Source: Sphaerisporangium corydalis (GTDB lineage: Bacteria > Actinomycetota > Actinomycetes > Streptosporangiales > Streptosporangiaceae). From it: a stretch of 64,000 bases of DNA. This document shows positions 15,521 through 23,940 of this stretch, piece by piece. How positions within the stretch are numbered: position 1 is the first letter of the stretch; every line of letters starts with the position of its first letter. The notes beneath the pieces were generated by a model, which saw only the letters and a list, made by a program, of their open reading frames with translations, ran no database searches and had not been told where the DNA came from. The stretch covers positions 35,216 to 99,215 of the forward strand of contig NZ_JANZYP010000030.1 in the NCBI RefSeq assembly GCF_025506355.1. The letters are read 5' to 3'. The position numbers were made by a program, and so were the translations under genes.

Positions 15521-16783
15521 TCAGTGGGCCGCGGCGGTGTTGGCTCGGTAGCTGAGGTAGTTGTTGTCGCGGTCGATGCCGAGGGCCTGGCCGCTGAGGA
15601 AGTCGACGGCGTCGACGTAGGTGTAGGGCTGCATGAACCAGCCGGCCGACACGTCGCGGTAGAGGCGGGAGAGCGGGTGGGCCGCGCCGTAGGCGGCGCC
15701 GCCGACGACGGTGAGGCAGTCGTTGACGACCGATCGGGCCAGCCGGTTGACCGCCAGCTTCGCGCACTGGAACGGGGCCATCATCCGCCGGCCGCGCTCG
15801 TCCAGGTCGCCGCTGAGGTCGTTGTTGAGCTCGTCGGCGTTGGCCAGCGCCGCCGCGGCCGTGGACTGGAGGGTGTACAGGTTGGCCTCGATGTCGGCGA
15901 CCAGGGCGCGCACGGCCGCGGGCGGGGCGGTCGGGCGGCGGGTGGCGGCGGCGACGGCGATGTCGCGGGCGGCGCGCGCGACGCCGGCGTAGATGCCGAG
16001 CATGGTGATGGAGCTGACGGTCTGCCCGGCCAGGGTGCGGTCGCTGTGGGCGCCGATCACCTCGCGCTGCAGGACGTCCTCGGCGGCGATCGGGCAGTCC
16101 TCGAACACGATGTCGCAGGTGCCCGACGCCCGCATGCCGAGGCCGTCCCACTCGGGCAGGACGGTCAGGCCGGGTGAGGAGCGGTCGATGACGGCGGCGG
16201 CCAGGGTGACCGGCTCGCCCTCGACGGCCTTCTGGGTGTGCACCAGGAAGTGGGTGGCGATCGGCGCGAGGGTCACCAGCGTCTTGCGGCCGGACAGCAG
16301 CCAGCCGCCGTCCCCGTCGGGGGTCAGCCGGGTCACCGCCGTGTGGTGGTCCTTCGCGGCGCCGCAGACCACCAGCCGGGACGACGCCATGCCCCGGAGC
16401 AGCCGCTCGGCCAGCGCCCGCACCGGCGGGGAGCCGTGCCGCCACTCGTAGGCGAAGGTCAGGCCGCGGCTGAACTGGACGTGCAGGGCGAGCGCGGTGG
16501 AGGCGTCGGCCTCGGCGACGGCGGCCAGCACCGTCGCGACGTCGGCCAGGCACGAGACACCGGTGCCGCCGAGCTCGGCCGGGACGGTGCCCGCCATGAC
16601 GCCGTCGTCGAGGAACCGCTCGAAGGTCTCCACCGGGAACTCGCCGAAACGGTCGTGGGCGGCGGCGCCGTCCCGGATCAGCGCGACATCCTGCTCGACC
16701 AGGGTCAGCAGGGCTCGGCCGTTCGGCGTGAGCGGCGTACCGAGCTGTCCGGCGGGCATGCGACTAGTGCTCAAAGTCGACAA
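15521..16783 (-). CDS. Acyl-CoA-dehydrogenase-like flavoprotein, candidate amino-sugar N-oxidase
   Basis: A 420-aa protein with the three-domain ACAD fold (FVIDRSSPGLTV-like middle domain, helical C-terminus with [15 protein letters not shown]), but without the EGTxxI catalytic loop of true acyl-CoA dehydrogenases; in its place it has RDVSAGWFMQPYTY. Loss of that Glu is typical of the class D flavin monooxygenases that share this fold, which include the sugar nitrososynthases (KijD3, RubN8, ORF36 types) and DszC-like enzymes. Its location beside amino-sugar genes makes N-oxidation of an aminodeoxy sugar the best guess, but this is inference. TTG start at 16783 is supported by GGAGAG at 16788-16793 on the minus strand; the first ATG (16759) has no such site. 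It would need a flavin reductase. It ends the minus-strand run glycosyltransferase - rfbA - OYE - this gene. Confidence 0.65.
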   Translation of the reverse strand: MSTLSTSRMPAGQLGTPLTPNGRALLTLVEQDVALIRDGAAAHDRFGEFPVETFERFLDDGVMAGTVPAELGGTGVSCLADVATVLAAVAEADASTALALHVQFSRGLTFAYEWRHGSPPVRALAERLLRGMASSRLVVCGAAKDHHTAVTRLTPDGDGGWLLSGRKTLVTLAPIATHFLVHTQKAVEGEPVTLAAAVIDRSSPGLTVLPEWDGLGMRASGTCDIVFEDCPIAAEDVLQREVIGAHSDRTLAGQTVSSITMLGIYAGVARAARDIAVAAATRRPTAPPAAVRALVADIEANLYTLQSTAAAALANADELNNDLSGDLDERGRRMMAPFQCAKLAVNRLARSVVNDCLTVVGGAAYGAAHPLSRLYRDVSAGWFMQPYTYVDAVDFLSGQALGIDRDNNYLSYRANTAAAH

Positions 16784-16847
16784 GGGACTCTCCGAGATGT
16801 CTGGGGGCGATGACGACCTTCGAGGTCGGCGGACAACCGGATCGGCG

Positions 16848-16861
16848 GCTCGAATTCGAGC
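16848..16861. promoter_or_regulatory. 14-bp perfect palindrome upstream of the ACAD-like gene
   Basis: GCTCGAATTCGAGC, self-complementary over all 14 positions, 65 bp ahead of the TTG at 16783 in a 233-bp gap. A possible operator; no regulator gene adjoins it. Confidence 0.3.
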
Positions 16862-17016
16862 GTAACACCGGCGAATTCACGGGAGACGGGCGCGCGTGGA
16901 ACCGGTGGAGAAGTGCGCAACGCCGAAGAAACAGGTGGTCATGGGGCGGAAGGGGGCGCGCGGCCGGGGGCCGCGTCCCGTCGCGTCGTCGCTGCGCTGC
17001 TGCCGGCACCGGGGGC

Positions 17017-18093
17017 TCAGCTCGCGCGAAGGTACGGGTCGGGCCAGCGCGGCCGGGCGCCCAGCGTCCGGGCGGCCTGGTGCGGCCAGTAGGGGTTGCG
17101 CAGCAGTTCGCGGCCGAGCAGGACGGCGTCGGACCGGCCGGAGGCGACGATCGACTCGGCCTGGTGCGGGTCGACGATCTGGCCGACCGCGGCCACCGGC
17201 CCGCCGGTCTCCTCGCGCACCCGGGCCGCGAACGGCACCTGGTACCCGGGGCCGGTGAGGATCTTCACGCCCGAGGCGTTGCCGCCGCTGGAGACGTCCA
17301 CCAGGTCGACGCCGTGGGCGAACAGCTCCTTGGCCAGGCGCACGGTGTCGTCCACGCTCCAGCCCTGGCCGTCGGGGAGCCAGTCGGTGGCCGAGACCCG
17401 GAAGAACACCGGCAGCTCCTCGGGCCAGACGGCGCGTACGGCGTCGACGACCTCCAGGGCCAGGCGGGCGCGGTTCTCGAACGGGCCGCCGTAGGCGTCG
17501 GCGCGGTGGTTGCTGTGCGGGGAGAGGAACTCGTCGATCAGGTAGCCGTGCGCGCCGTGGATCTCCACGACCTGGAAGCCCGCCCGCAGCGCGCGCTCGG
17601 CCGCGGCGGCGAAGTCGGCGACGACGCGGCGGATCCGGTCGACCGGCAGCTCCTCGGGCGCCGGGTAGCGGTCGGCGAAGGGGACCGGGCTGGGCGCGAC
17701 CGCCCGCCAGCCGCCCTCCCCGGCGCCGAGGGGGGCGCCGCCCCGCCACGGCTCGGCGGCGGAGGCCTTGCGGCCGGCGTGCGTGAGCTGGATGCCGGGC
17801 ACGGTGCCGTGCCGGGACAGGAAGCCGGTGATCCGGGCGAACGCCTCCTGCTGGCGGTCGTTCCACAGCCCGAGGTCGGCGGGGCTGATCCGGCCCTCGG
17901 GGGACACGGCGGTGGCCTCGGTCAGGATCAGCCCGGCGCCGCCCACGGCCCGGGTCGCGAGGTGGGCGAAGTGCCAGTCATGCGGTGCTCCGGTCAGGGG
18001 GCCGTCGGTGGCGGCCGAGTACTGGCACATCGGTGCCATCCAGACGCGGTGGGGGATGGTCAGCGACCGCAGGGTGAGGGGCGTGAAAAGCAT
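17017..18093 (-). CDS. Old Yellow Enzyme-family NADH:flavin oxidoreductase (YqjM type)
   Basis: A 358-aa TIM-barrel flavoenzyme. APMCQYSA near residue 22 contains the Cys that marks the YqjM/thermophilic-like OYE subclass. Also visible: GLWNDRQQEAFARI, IQLTHAGRKAS with the substrate-binding His, EIHGAHGYLIDEFLSP, SNHRADAYGGPFENR, and a C-terminal DAVLLGRELLRNPYWP. It should bind FMN and reduce activated C=C bonds with NAD(P)H. ATG at 18093 follows AGGAG on the minus strand. It sits between rfbA and the ACAD-like gene on the same strand; involvement in the cluster (for example in tailoring) is possible but not shown. Confidence 0.88.
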   Translation of the reverse strand: MLFTPLTLRSLTIPHRVWMAPMCQYSAATDGPLTGAPHDWHFAHLATRAVGGAGLILTEATAVSPEGRISPADLGLWNDRQQEAFARITGFLSRHGTVPGIQLTHAGRKASAAEPWRGGAPLGAGEGGWRAVAPSPVPFADRYPAPEELPVDRIRRVVADFAAAAERALRAGFQVVEIHGAHGYLIDEFLSPHSNHRADAYGGPFENRARLALEVVDAVRAVWPEELPVFFRVSATDWLPDGQGWSVDDTVRLAKELFAHGVDLVDVSSGGNASGVKILTGPGYQVPFAARVREETGGPVAAVGQIVDPHQAESIVASGRSDAVLLGRELLRNPYWPHQAARTLGARPRWPDPYLRAS

Positions 18094-18177
18094 GGGATCT
18101 CCTCATTCGCCCCTTATGAAGCCTGGGCGGTGCGGCCGGACCCGGCACCACGGCCGGACCCGGATCGCGGGGACGGA

Positions 18178-19053
18178 TCAGTCCAGCGCATAGGCGATCT
18201 CCGTGAGGTAGCGGCCGTAGTTCGACTGCCGCATCCCGGCGCCGAGCTGGTAGCAGGCCTCGGCGTCGATGAAGCCCATGCGCAGGGCGATCTCCTCCAG
18301 GTAGCCCACCCGCTCGCCCTGGTGCTTCTCGATGAACTGCACGAACTGGCTGGCGGCCAGCAGGGAGTCGTGGGTGCCGCAGTCGAACCAGTTGAAGGCG
18401 CCGCTCAGCTCGACCAGCTTGGCCCGGCCCTGCCGCAGGTACGCGAGGTTGAGGTCGGTGATCTCCAGCTCGCCGCGCGCCGAGGGCGTGAGCCCCCGGG
18501 CGATCTCGACGGCCTGCTCGTCGTAGAAGTACAAGCCCGTGATCGCGTTGTTGGAGCGGGGGCGCGCCGGCTTCTCCTCGATGGAGACCAGCATGCCCTC
18601 GGCGTCGACCTCGCCGATGCCGTACCGCTCGGGGTCGGCCACGGAGTAGCCGAACAGGGTGCAGCCGTCGAGGGTGTCACGGGTGCGGCGCAGCAGCTCG
18701 GGGAACCCGGCGCCGTGGAAGACGTTGTCCCCGAGGATCAGCGCCGAGCTGTCGCCGCCGATGTGGTCGGCGCCGATCAGGAACGCCTCGGCGATGCCGC
18801 GCGGCTCGTCCTGCACCGCGTAGGACAGGTTCAGGCCGAGCTTGGAGCCGTCGCCGAGCAGGCTCCGCATGATCGGGACGGCGGACGGCGTGGAGATGAT
18901 CAGGATGTCCCTGATCCCGGCCAGCATCAGCACCGAGAGCGGGTAGTAGACCATCGGCTTGTTGTAGATCGCGAGCAGCTGCTTGGACGTCGCCAAGGTC
19001 AGCGGGAACAGGCGTGTGCCGTCGCCGCCGGCGAGAACGATTCCCTTCATCAT
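18178..19053 (-). CDS. rfbA: Glucose-1-phosphate thymidylyltransferase (NDP-glucose synthase)
   Basis: A 291-aa RmlA/RfbA enzyme of usual length. N-terminal nucleotide-binding loop GIVLAGGDGTRLFPLT, then SKQLLAIYNKPMVYYPLSVL, the metal/substrate motifs ALILGDNVFHG and VEEKPARP-like SIEEKPARPRSNNAITGLYFYD, and WFDCGTHDSLLAAS. It joins dTTP and glucose-1-phosphate to make dTDP-glucose, the entry point for antibiotic deoxysugars. The pair of start codons (ATG ATG) leaves a one-residue uncertainty. It lies 49 nt downstream of the glycosyltransferase gene and is probably co-transcribed with it. Confidence 0.95.
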   Translation of the reverse strand: MMKGIVLAGGDGTRLFPLTLATSKQLLAIYNKPMVYYPLSVLMLAGIRDILIISTPSAVPIMRSLLGDGSKLGLNLSYAVQDEPRGIAEAFLIGADHIGGDSSALILGDNVFHGAGFPELLRRTRDTLDGCTLFGYSVADPERYGIGEVDAEGMLVSIEEKPARPRSNNAITGLYFYDEQAVEIARGLTPSARGELEITDLNLAYLRQGRAKLVELSGAFNWFDCGTHDSLLAASQFVQFIEKHQGERVGYLEEIALRMGFIDAEACYQLGAGMRQSNYGRYLTEIAYALD

Positions 19054-19102
19054 CCGGTCCGTTCTTCGGTTCGCGGGTCAGTGAACAGGATCGAACGGCC
19101 CG

Positions 19103-20392
19103 TCAGGGACGCGACGTGCGGTACTCGGCGGTCAGCTTCTCCAGCGCCGGGACGACGTCGTTCGCGGTCGGCATCGCCCGCACCTCGGCGCGCATCCTGG
19201 CGGCGCTCGCCGCGTACGAGGGGTCCTCCAGGACCTGCTTGAGGCTGTCGCGCAGCACGTCGGCGGTCAGCCGGCCGGCGTTGACCGCGTAGATCCCGGC
19301 GCCGCGGTCCTCCACCGCGTTCGCCATGGCCACCGACCCCCACCACTTCTCCACCTTGAAGTCGTTGGGCACGATGACCTGCGGGACGCCCGCTTCCAGC
19401 GCCGACGCGAAGGTGCCGCAGCCGCCTTCGTGGACGATCGCCGAGCACGAGGGCAGCAGCGAGTTGAGCGGGATGAAGTCGACGGCGCGCACGTTGTCGG
19501 GGAGCGTCGGCACCGACTCGAGCTGCTTGGCGTTGAAGGTCGCGACGATCTCGATGTCGAGGTCGGCCACCGCCTCGAAGAGCTCACTGGTGGAGGCCGA
19601 GGTGCCCTCGATGTTGGCGTCACGGTGGGAGATGCCGAGCGTCATGCAGACCCGCCTGCGGGCCGGCGGCTCGTACACCCACGTGGGCGTCGTCGCGGGG
19701 CCGTTGAACGGCACGTTGCGCATCGGCAGGTACTGCACGCCCTGGGGCCGCCAGATGTAGAGCGGCATGGGGGACAGGGTCCACTGCCCGAGCACCGCCG
19801 ACTCGTCGAACTCGCTGCCGTACCGGTCGAGGAGCGGCTGCAGCCAGTCGCGCAGCGGGTCGCCCTCGGTCTCGAGCTGGTTGCGGCAGGCCGCGCGGAG
19901 CTGGGCCATCCGGTCGACGGTGAACAGCATCCGGGCGTGCGCCGCGCCGACCGAGCGGGCCGCGACCGCGGCGGGCAGGGCGGTCGGGTCGGAGATCACC
20001 AGGTCGGGCTTCCACGTCTGGGTGAAGCTCAGCAGGTCCTCGACCGTGGACTCCGGGTAGAACACCCCGCGGACGCCGGAGATGAGGTCCTTGAACTCGA
20101 CGTAGGGATCGCCCCAGCCGAAGTCGGTCTGCACGGACTTGCCGGTGCGGTTGCCCCGGGGGTCGGCCTCGCCGGTCGCCTCCTTGATCGGCGGCACCTT
20201 GGCCACCTTCTCCGCGAGGAGCAGCATCTCGCCGACCGACACGCCGGGCAGCCCGCTGTGCTTGATGTCGTCGGCCATGTCCGGCGGCCCGGCGATGCAC
20301 ACCTCGTGTCCCGCGTTGCGGAGCGCCCACGCCATCGGCACCTGAACGTACAAGTGTGATCTGAAAGGGTTGCTTACGAAGAGGATCCGCAT
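19103..20392 (-). CDS. Activator-dependent antibiotic glycosyltransferase (DesVII/EryCIII-like)
   Basis: A 429-aa GT-B glycosyltransferase of the GT1 antibiotic family. The N-terminus RILFVSNPFRSHLYVQVPMAWALRNAG is the acceptor-domain start; the C-terminal half carries RRRVCMTLGIS, EIVATFNAKQLESVP, PDNVRAVDFIPLNSLLPSC and VHEGGCGTF, very close to EryCIII/DesVII and including the sugar-nucleotide-binding HxGGxG. These enzymes work with a P450-like helper (EryCII/DesVIII type); no such gene is in the window. ATG at 20392 starts at the conserved N-terminus; 41 in-frame codons upstream lie in the intergenic region. Predicted role: transfer of the cluster's aminodeoxy sugar to the peptide. Confidence 0.88.
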   Translation of the reverse strand: MRILFVSNPFRSHLYVQVPMAWALRNAGHEVCIAGPPDMADDIKHSGLPGVSVGEMLLLAEKVAKVPPIKEATGEADPRGNRTGKSVQTDFGWGDPYVEFKDLISGVRGVFYPESTVEDLLSFTQTWKPDLVISDPTALPAAVAARSVGAAHARMLFTVDRMAQLRAACRNQLETEGDPLRDWLQPLLDRYGSEFDESAVLGQWTLSPMPLYIWRPQGVQYLPMRNVPFNGPATTPTWVYEPPARRRVCMTLGISHRDANIEGTSASTSELFEAVADLDIEIVATFNAKQLESVPTLPDNVRAVDFIPLNSLLPSCSAIVHEGGCGTFASALEAGVPQVIVPNDFKVEKWWGSVAMANAVEDRGAGIYAVNAGRLTADVLRDSLKQVLEDPSYAASAARMRAEVRAMPTANDVVPALEKLTAEYRTSRP

Positions 20393-20771
20393 CGGAGCCC
20401 TTCCTCCTAGATGATGAGCGATGGCGGCCGGGACGGGCGGCGCGCTTCGGCGGTGGCCGGCGGCAATTCCCCCGCGCTCGCCCGGAAACGCGCGCGCCGC
20501 GGACGGCCACGTCATCGGGTGATATCCGGCCGGCTTTTCGTGCCGTTAAAGTCTGCTTACTCGAGTCGGCGTTCGTACCCAGTATGGCGTCAGGCGCCCT
20601 CACCGGCGTCTTCCAGATTGCGTGTTTGACCACCCCGGGAATGCGCGGGCACCGGAAACGCGGATATCACCGAATGCGCATGAACGAGGATGCGCCCCCC
20701 GCGGCGCCCGGCCGATTATGAGGAAGACGATCGCCAGACGCCGGTGAACCGGCATGACGAGAGGGCCGGTC
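20393..20771. other. Divergent intergenic region, glycosyltransferase / N-methyltransferase
   Basis: About 380 bp without a gene. Composition is mixed, with AT-richer patches near 20545-20590 and 20610-20630. It must hold both divergent promoters and carries the inverted 11-mer pair described separately. A GGAGGA-type ribosome binding site for the glycosyltransferase lies at about 20400-20410 on the minus strand. Confidence 0.5.
20518..20671. promoter_or_regulatory. Pair of inverted GGTGATATCCG boxes
   Basis: GGTGATATCCG at 20518-20528 and its exact reverse complement CGGATATCACC at 20661-20671, 132 bp apart, inside the divergent promoter region. The flanks also agree (CAT..GGGTGATATCCG versus CATTCGGTGATATCCG on the other strand). 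One box per transcription direction suggests a shared operator, but no regulator is known. Confidence 0.4.
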
Positions 20772-21485
20772 ATGCTCTTCGACACCGAACACGCCCAGCT
20801 TTTCGATCAGGTCTACACCACGCGGGGCAAGGATTACGCCGCCGAGGCCGAAATCCTCACGCGGCTCATTCGGGACCGCAAACCCGACGCCCGGTCGCTG
20901 CTGGACGTCGCCTGCGGCACCGGAGAACACCTGCGCGCGTTCAAAGGGCTGTTCTCCGACGTGGCGGGCCTCGATTTCACCCCCGCCATGCGTGAGCAGG
21001 CGGCGGCCAAACTTCCGGGGACGCCGATCCACGCCGGCGACATGAGCGACTTCGAGCTCGGCCGCACCTTCGACGCCGTGGTCTGCCTGATGAGCTCGAT
21101 CAACTTCCTGCCGTTGTCGCGGATGAGGGCCGCGGTCGCCCGCATGGCGGGGCACCTCGCCCCCGGAGGGGTGCTCGTCGTCGAGCCGTGGTACCTGCCG
21201 GAGAAGATCAGGGACCGTACCGTGATCGGCGACGTCGTGCAGGTCGGCGACGGCGTCACCATCGCGCGGGTCTCGCACGGCCTGCGCCGGGACGGCCGGC
21301 ACCACCTGGACACGCACTTCATCGTGGCCGACGCCGGCGGCATCCGGCACTTCTCCGACGTCCAGGTGCTCGGCATCTTCACGCGCGAGGAGTACGAGTC
21401 CGCGTTCGCCGAGGCGGGCTGCGAGGTGGAGTACGACGGCCACGGGTTGTCCGGCAGGGGGCTGCTGGTCGCGGTCCGCCGCTGA
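20772..21485 (+). CDS. NDP-amino-sugar N-methyltransferase (TylM1/DesVI-like)
   Basis: A 237-aa class I SAM methyltransferase. FDQVYTTRGKDYAAEA matches the N-terminus of the TylM1/DesVI sugar N,N-dimethyltransferases; SAM motif I is SLLDVACGTGEHL, followed by GLDFTPAM and LAPGGVLVVEPWYLPE, which is diagnostic for this subfamily, and RHFSDVQVLGIFTREEYESAFAEAG near the end. It should methylate the amino group of the NDP-aminosugar. The ATG at 20772 is preferred because GAGAGGG precedes it at a proper distance; another in-frame ATG lies at 20754. A second homologous methyltransferase is at 26856-27584. It ends at a strong terminator. Confidence 0.87.
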   Translation: MLFDTEHAQLFDQVYTTRGKDYAAEAEILTRLIRDRKPDARSLLDVACGTGEHLRAFKGLFSDVAGLDFTPAMREQAAAKLPGTPIHAGDMSDFELGRTFDAVVCLMSSINFLPLSRMRAAVARMAGHLAPGGVLVVEPWYLPEKIRDRTVIGDVVQVGDGVTIARVSHGLRRDGRHHLDTHFIVADAGGIRHFSDVQVLGIFTREEYESAFAEAGCEVEYDGHGLSGRGLLVAVRR

Positions 21486-21499
21486 CCCACCTCGCCCGC

Positions 21500-21528
21500 G
21501 CGCGCCCCGGGACGGTTCCGGGGCGCGC
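21500..21528. terminator. Intrinsic terminator hairpin
   Basis: Perfect 11-bp stem GCGCGCCCCGG (21500-21510) / CCGGGGCGCGC (21518-21528) with a 7-nt loop and TTT just after. It lies between the convergent ends of the N-methyltransferase and the epimerase-like gene and can serve both. Confidence 0.8.
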
Positions 21529-21549
21529 TTTCAGCGCACTTCGAGCGGT

Positions 21550-22563
21550 TCAGGCGGACGCGGTCGCCGCGAGATCGGGCTCCGGGGTGGCGCCGCTGTC
21601 GGGCTGGGCCAGCCACCACGGGTTCTCCCGCGCCCACTCGATCGTCCTGATGAGCCCCTCGCGCAGGTCCGTCGAGTACCGCCAGCCGAGCATCCTTCCG
21701 ATCTTGGTCGTGTCGGGGACGCGCCTGCGCAGGTCCTGGTACTGGCTGCCGAGGGCTTCCCGCGTCTCGATCGGCACGCTCGTCTGGACGCCGGTCAGCT
21801 CCGCGACCAGGGCGCCGAGCCGGGCCACGGTGGTCTCGGCCGAGCTGCCGATGTTGAAGCACTCCCCGACGGCGTTCTCGTCGGTCCCGACGATGATCGT
21901 CGCGTCGATCGCGTCCTGGACGTAGGTGAAGCACCGTGTCTGGCCGCCGCCGTCGTACACCACCGGCGGCTCCCCGTTCAGGGCCCGGTGCAGGGTCCTG
22001 CTGACGACGAACGCCGGCCGCTGCCGGGGGCCGTACACGTTGAAGAAGCGCACGATGGCCGTCCTGAGCCCGCGCTCTCGGGCGAAGGCGAAGGCGAGGT
22101 GCTCGCCCAGCGCCTTGCTGGAGGAGTAGCACCACCGGTCCACGGCGGTGCTGCCCACCACCCGGTCGTCGTCCTCACGCCACGGGACGGCGGGGTTCTT
22201 CCCGAAGACCTCGCTGGTGCTCGCGAGGACGACCTTCGCGCCCGCCTTCGAGGCGAGGTCCAGGGCGTTGCGGGTGCCGAGCAGGTTGATGTCGATGACG
22301 TCGAGCGGACGGTCGAGATAGCGGTCGACCCCGACGACGGCGGCGAAGTGGTAGACGGTGTCCACGCCGTCCTTGATCACTTCGGCGAGCTGTGCGGCGT
22401 CCCGGATGTCACCGGTCACGTAACGGACCGAGGGCGGCGGCGTCTGGTCGGGGGGCGGACCGCCGGCGTCGAACACGGTGACCTCGTTGCCCCGCCGGAC
22501 CAGTTCGTCGACCAGATGACTGCCCAGGAACCCGCATCCTCCTGTTACCACGACCCGCGCCAT
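21550..22563 (-). CDS. NAD-dependent sugar epimerase/decarboxylase, UXS/CalS9-like
   Basis: A 337-aa extended short-chain dehydrogenase. Rossmann motif TGGCGFLGSHLVD, catalytic ASTSEVFG (Ser/Thr) and YSSSKALGEHLAF (Tyr/Lys), then RFFNVYGPRQRP and GEPPVVYDGGGQTRCFTYVQD, the nucleotide-sugar-binding part. The pattern is shared by UDP-glucuronate decarboxylases and 4-epimerases. Because it follows the nucleotide-sugar dehydrogenase gene after only 5 nt, decarboxylation of an NDP-glucuronate to an NDP-(4-keto)pentose, as proposed for CalS9/AtmS9 in aminopentose antibiotics, is the likeliest job. Start at 22563 (MARVVVTGG) is set by the Rossmann fold; the frame continues upstream into the dehydrogenase gene. 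A 4-epimerase function is the main alternative. Confidence 0.75.
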   Translation of the reverse strand: MARVVVTGGCGFLGSHLVDELVRRGNEVTVFDAGGPPPDQTPPPSVRYVTGDIRDAAQLAEVIKDGVDTVYHFAAVVGVDRYLDRPLDVIDINLLGTRNALDLASKAGAKVVLASTSEVFGKNPAVPWREDDDRVVGSTAVDRWCYSSSKALGEHLAFAFARERGLRTAIVRFFNVYGPRQRPAFVVSRTLHRALNGEPPVVYDGGGQTRCFTYVQDAIDATIIVGTDENAVGECFNIGSSAETTVARLGALVAELTGVQTSVPIETREALGSQYQDLRRRVPDTTKIGRMLGWRYSTDLREGLIRTIEWARENPWWLAQPDSGATPEPDLAATASA

Positions 22564-22568
22564 GAGCG

Positions 22569-23918
22569 TTACCTTCCGATTCCCCGGTAGGCGAAGCCAT
22601 GCCGGCGGTACCGGTCGATGGTCTCGCGCGAGTAGTAGGCGCGGCCGTCGAGGATGACGCACGAGGGCGCCACCGACTCGCGGAACGCCACGAAGTCGAT
22701 GCCGGCGAACGCGTCGTGCCCCGCCAGCACGGCGATGCAGTCGGCGCCGGACAGCGCCTCACGTACGGTCTCCACCGGCGCGAGCCCGAAGATCCTCTTG
22801 ACCTCGCCGGCGTCGGCCAGCGGGTCGTAGATGACGACCTCGGCCCCGCTGCGCTGCAACTGGGCGACGATCGGCAGCGTCGGCGTCGCGCGCAGGTCGC
22901 CGGTGTTGTTCTTGAACGCCACGCCGAGCACCGCGATCTTCGCCTCGTCCAGCCGCTTGCCCGTCCCGGCCAGCTCCTCGGCGATCAGGTCGACGGTGTA
23001 CCCGGGCATGGTGTCGTTGACCTCGCGCGCGACCGGGATCGTGTTCAGCTCGATGTCGCGGTCACGGGCGGCCCGCCACACCATCCACGGGTCCTTGGTC
23101 AGGCACGACCCGCCGACGCCCACGCTCGGCAGCAGGATGTTGACGTTCCCGGTGCCCTTCTTCATCGTGTTCGCCGCGGCCACCACGTCCAGCACGTCGA
23201 CGTCCAGCACCCCGCACAGCTTGGCCAGCTCGTTGGCCATCGCGATGTTGTGGTCGATCCACCAGTTGCTCGCCAGCTTCACCACCTCGGCGCTCTCCAT
23301 CGAGGCGCAGGTGATGATCTCGTTGCCGATCGTCCGCGACCAGAAGGCGGCGGCCGCGGCGGCGCTGTCGGCGCACCAGCCGCCGATGGCGATCGGGAAC
23401 ATCCGCATCTCCCGCAGGGCCTGCCCCTCCGAGAGCCGCTCGGGGCAGAAGACCAGTCCGAAGTCGACGCCGGCCCGCAGCCCGCCGGCCTCCAGCAGGG
23501 GGGCGACGACGTTCCTGGTCAGGCCGGGGGGGACCGTGCTCTTGAGGATGACGAGCTGGCCCTCGCGCAGGTGCTTGGCCAGCTCCGTGCACGCGCTCCG
23601 CAGGTAGGTGTCGACGAGCTCGGTGTCGTGGACCGGGGTGCCGACGGCGATGATGACCACGTCCACGCCGGAGACCAGGTCGTATTCGGTGGTGACCCGC
23701 AGGTGGCCCGAGTCCAGGCCGCTGTAGAGCAACTCGGGCAGACCCGGCTCGCTGAACCAGCTCCTGCGTCCCTCGAGCTGGGCGACCAGCGCCGGATCGA
23801 CGTCGATTCCCACGACGTCCACGCCTTCGCCGGCCAGGACCGCCGCGACGGTCGATCCCACATAACCCATTCCGATTACCGCGGCGGAGGTGTTTCCCTG
23901 ATCAGACAAGAATTTCAT
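22569..23918 (-). CDS. ugd: Nucleotide-sugar dehydrogenase (UDP/dTDP-glucose 6-dehydrogenase)
   Basis: A 449-aa UDP-glucose/GDP-mannose dehydrogenase family member of normal length. N-terminal NAD-binding AAVIGMGYVGSTVAAVLA, a central helical domain (SAEVVKLASNWWIDHNIAMANELAKLCG), the active-site cysteine loop VGVGGSCLTKDPW, and the C-terminal substrate domain (IAVLGVAFKNNTGDLRATPTLPI). It oxidises C6 of an NDP-glucose twice to give the NDP-glucuronate. In calicheamicin- and AT2433-type clusters the equivalents (CalS8, AtmS8) start the aminopentose branch, and the neighbours here are consistent with that. ATG at 23918; an 11-bp inverted repeat lies 23 nt upstream. Probable operon with the downstream decarboxylase. 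Confidence 0.9.
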   Translation of the reverse strand: MKFLSDQGNTSAAVIGMGYVGSTVAAVLAGEGVDVVGIDVDPALVAQLEGRRSWFSEPGLPELLYSGLDSGHLRVTTEYDLVSGVDVVIIAVGTPVHDTELVDTYLRSACTELAKHLREGQLVILKSTVPPGLTRNVVAPLLEAGGLRAGVDFGLVFCPERLSEGQALREMRMFPIAIGGWCADSAAAAAAFWSRTIGNEIITCASMESAEVVKLASNWWIDHNIAMANELAKLCGVLDVDVLDVVAAANTMKKGTGNVNILLPSVGVGGSCLTKDPWMVWRAARDRDIELNTIPVAREVNDTMPGYTVDLIAEELAGTGKRLDEAKIAVLGVAFKNNTGDLRATPTLPIVAQLQRSGAEVVIYDPLADAGEVKRIFGLAPVETVREALSGADCIAVLAGHDAFAGIDFVAFRESVAPSCVILDGRAYYSRETIDRYRRHGFAYRGIGR

Positions 23919-23940
23919 AGGTCACCCGCTCTCAGGATGT

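Noticed and set aside
15521..16783. Calling the ACAD-like gene a beta-oxidation enzyme
   Set aside because: The catalytic Glu loop of acyl-CoA dehydrogenases is missing and the genomic context is amino-sugar biosynthesis.
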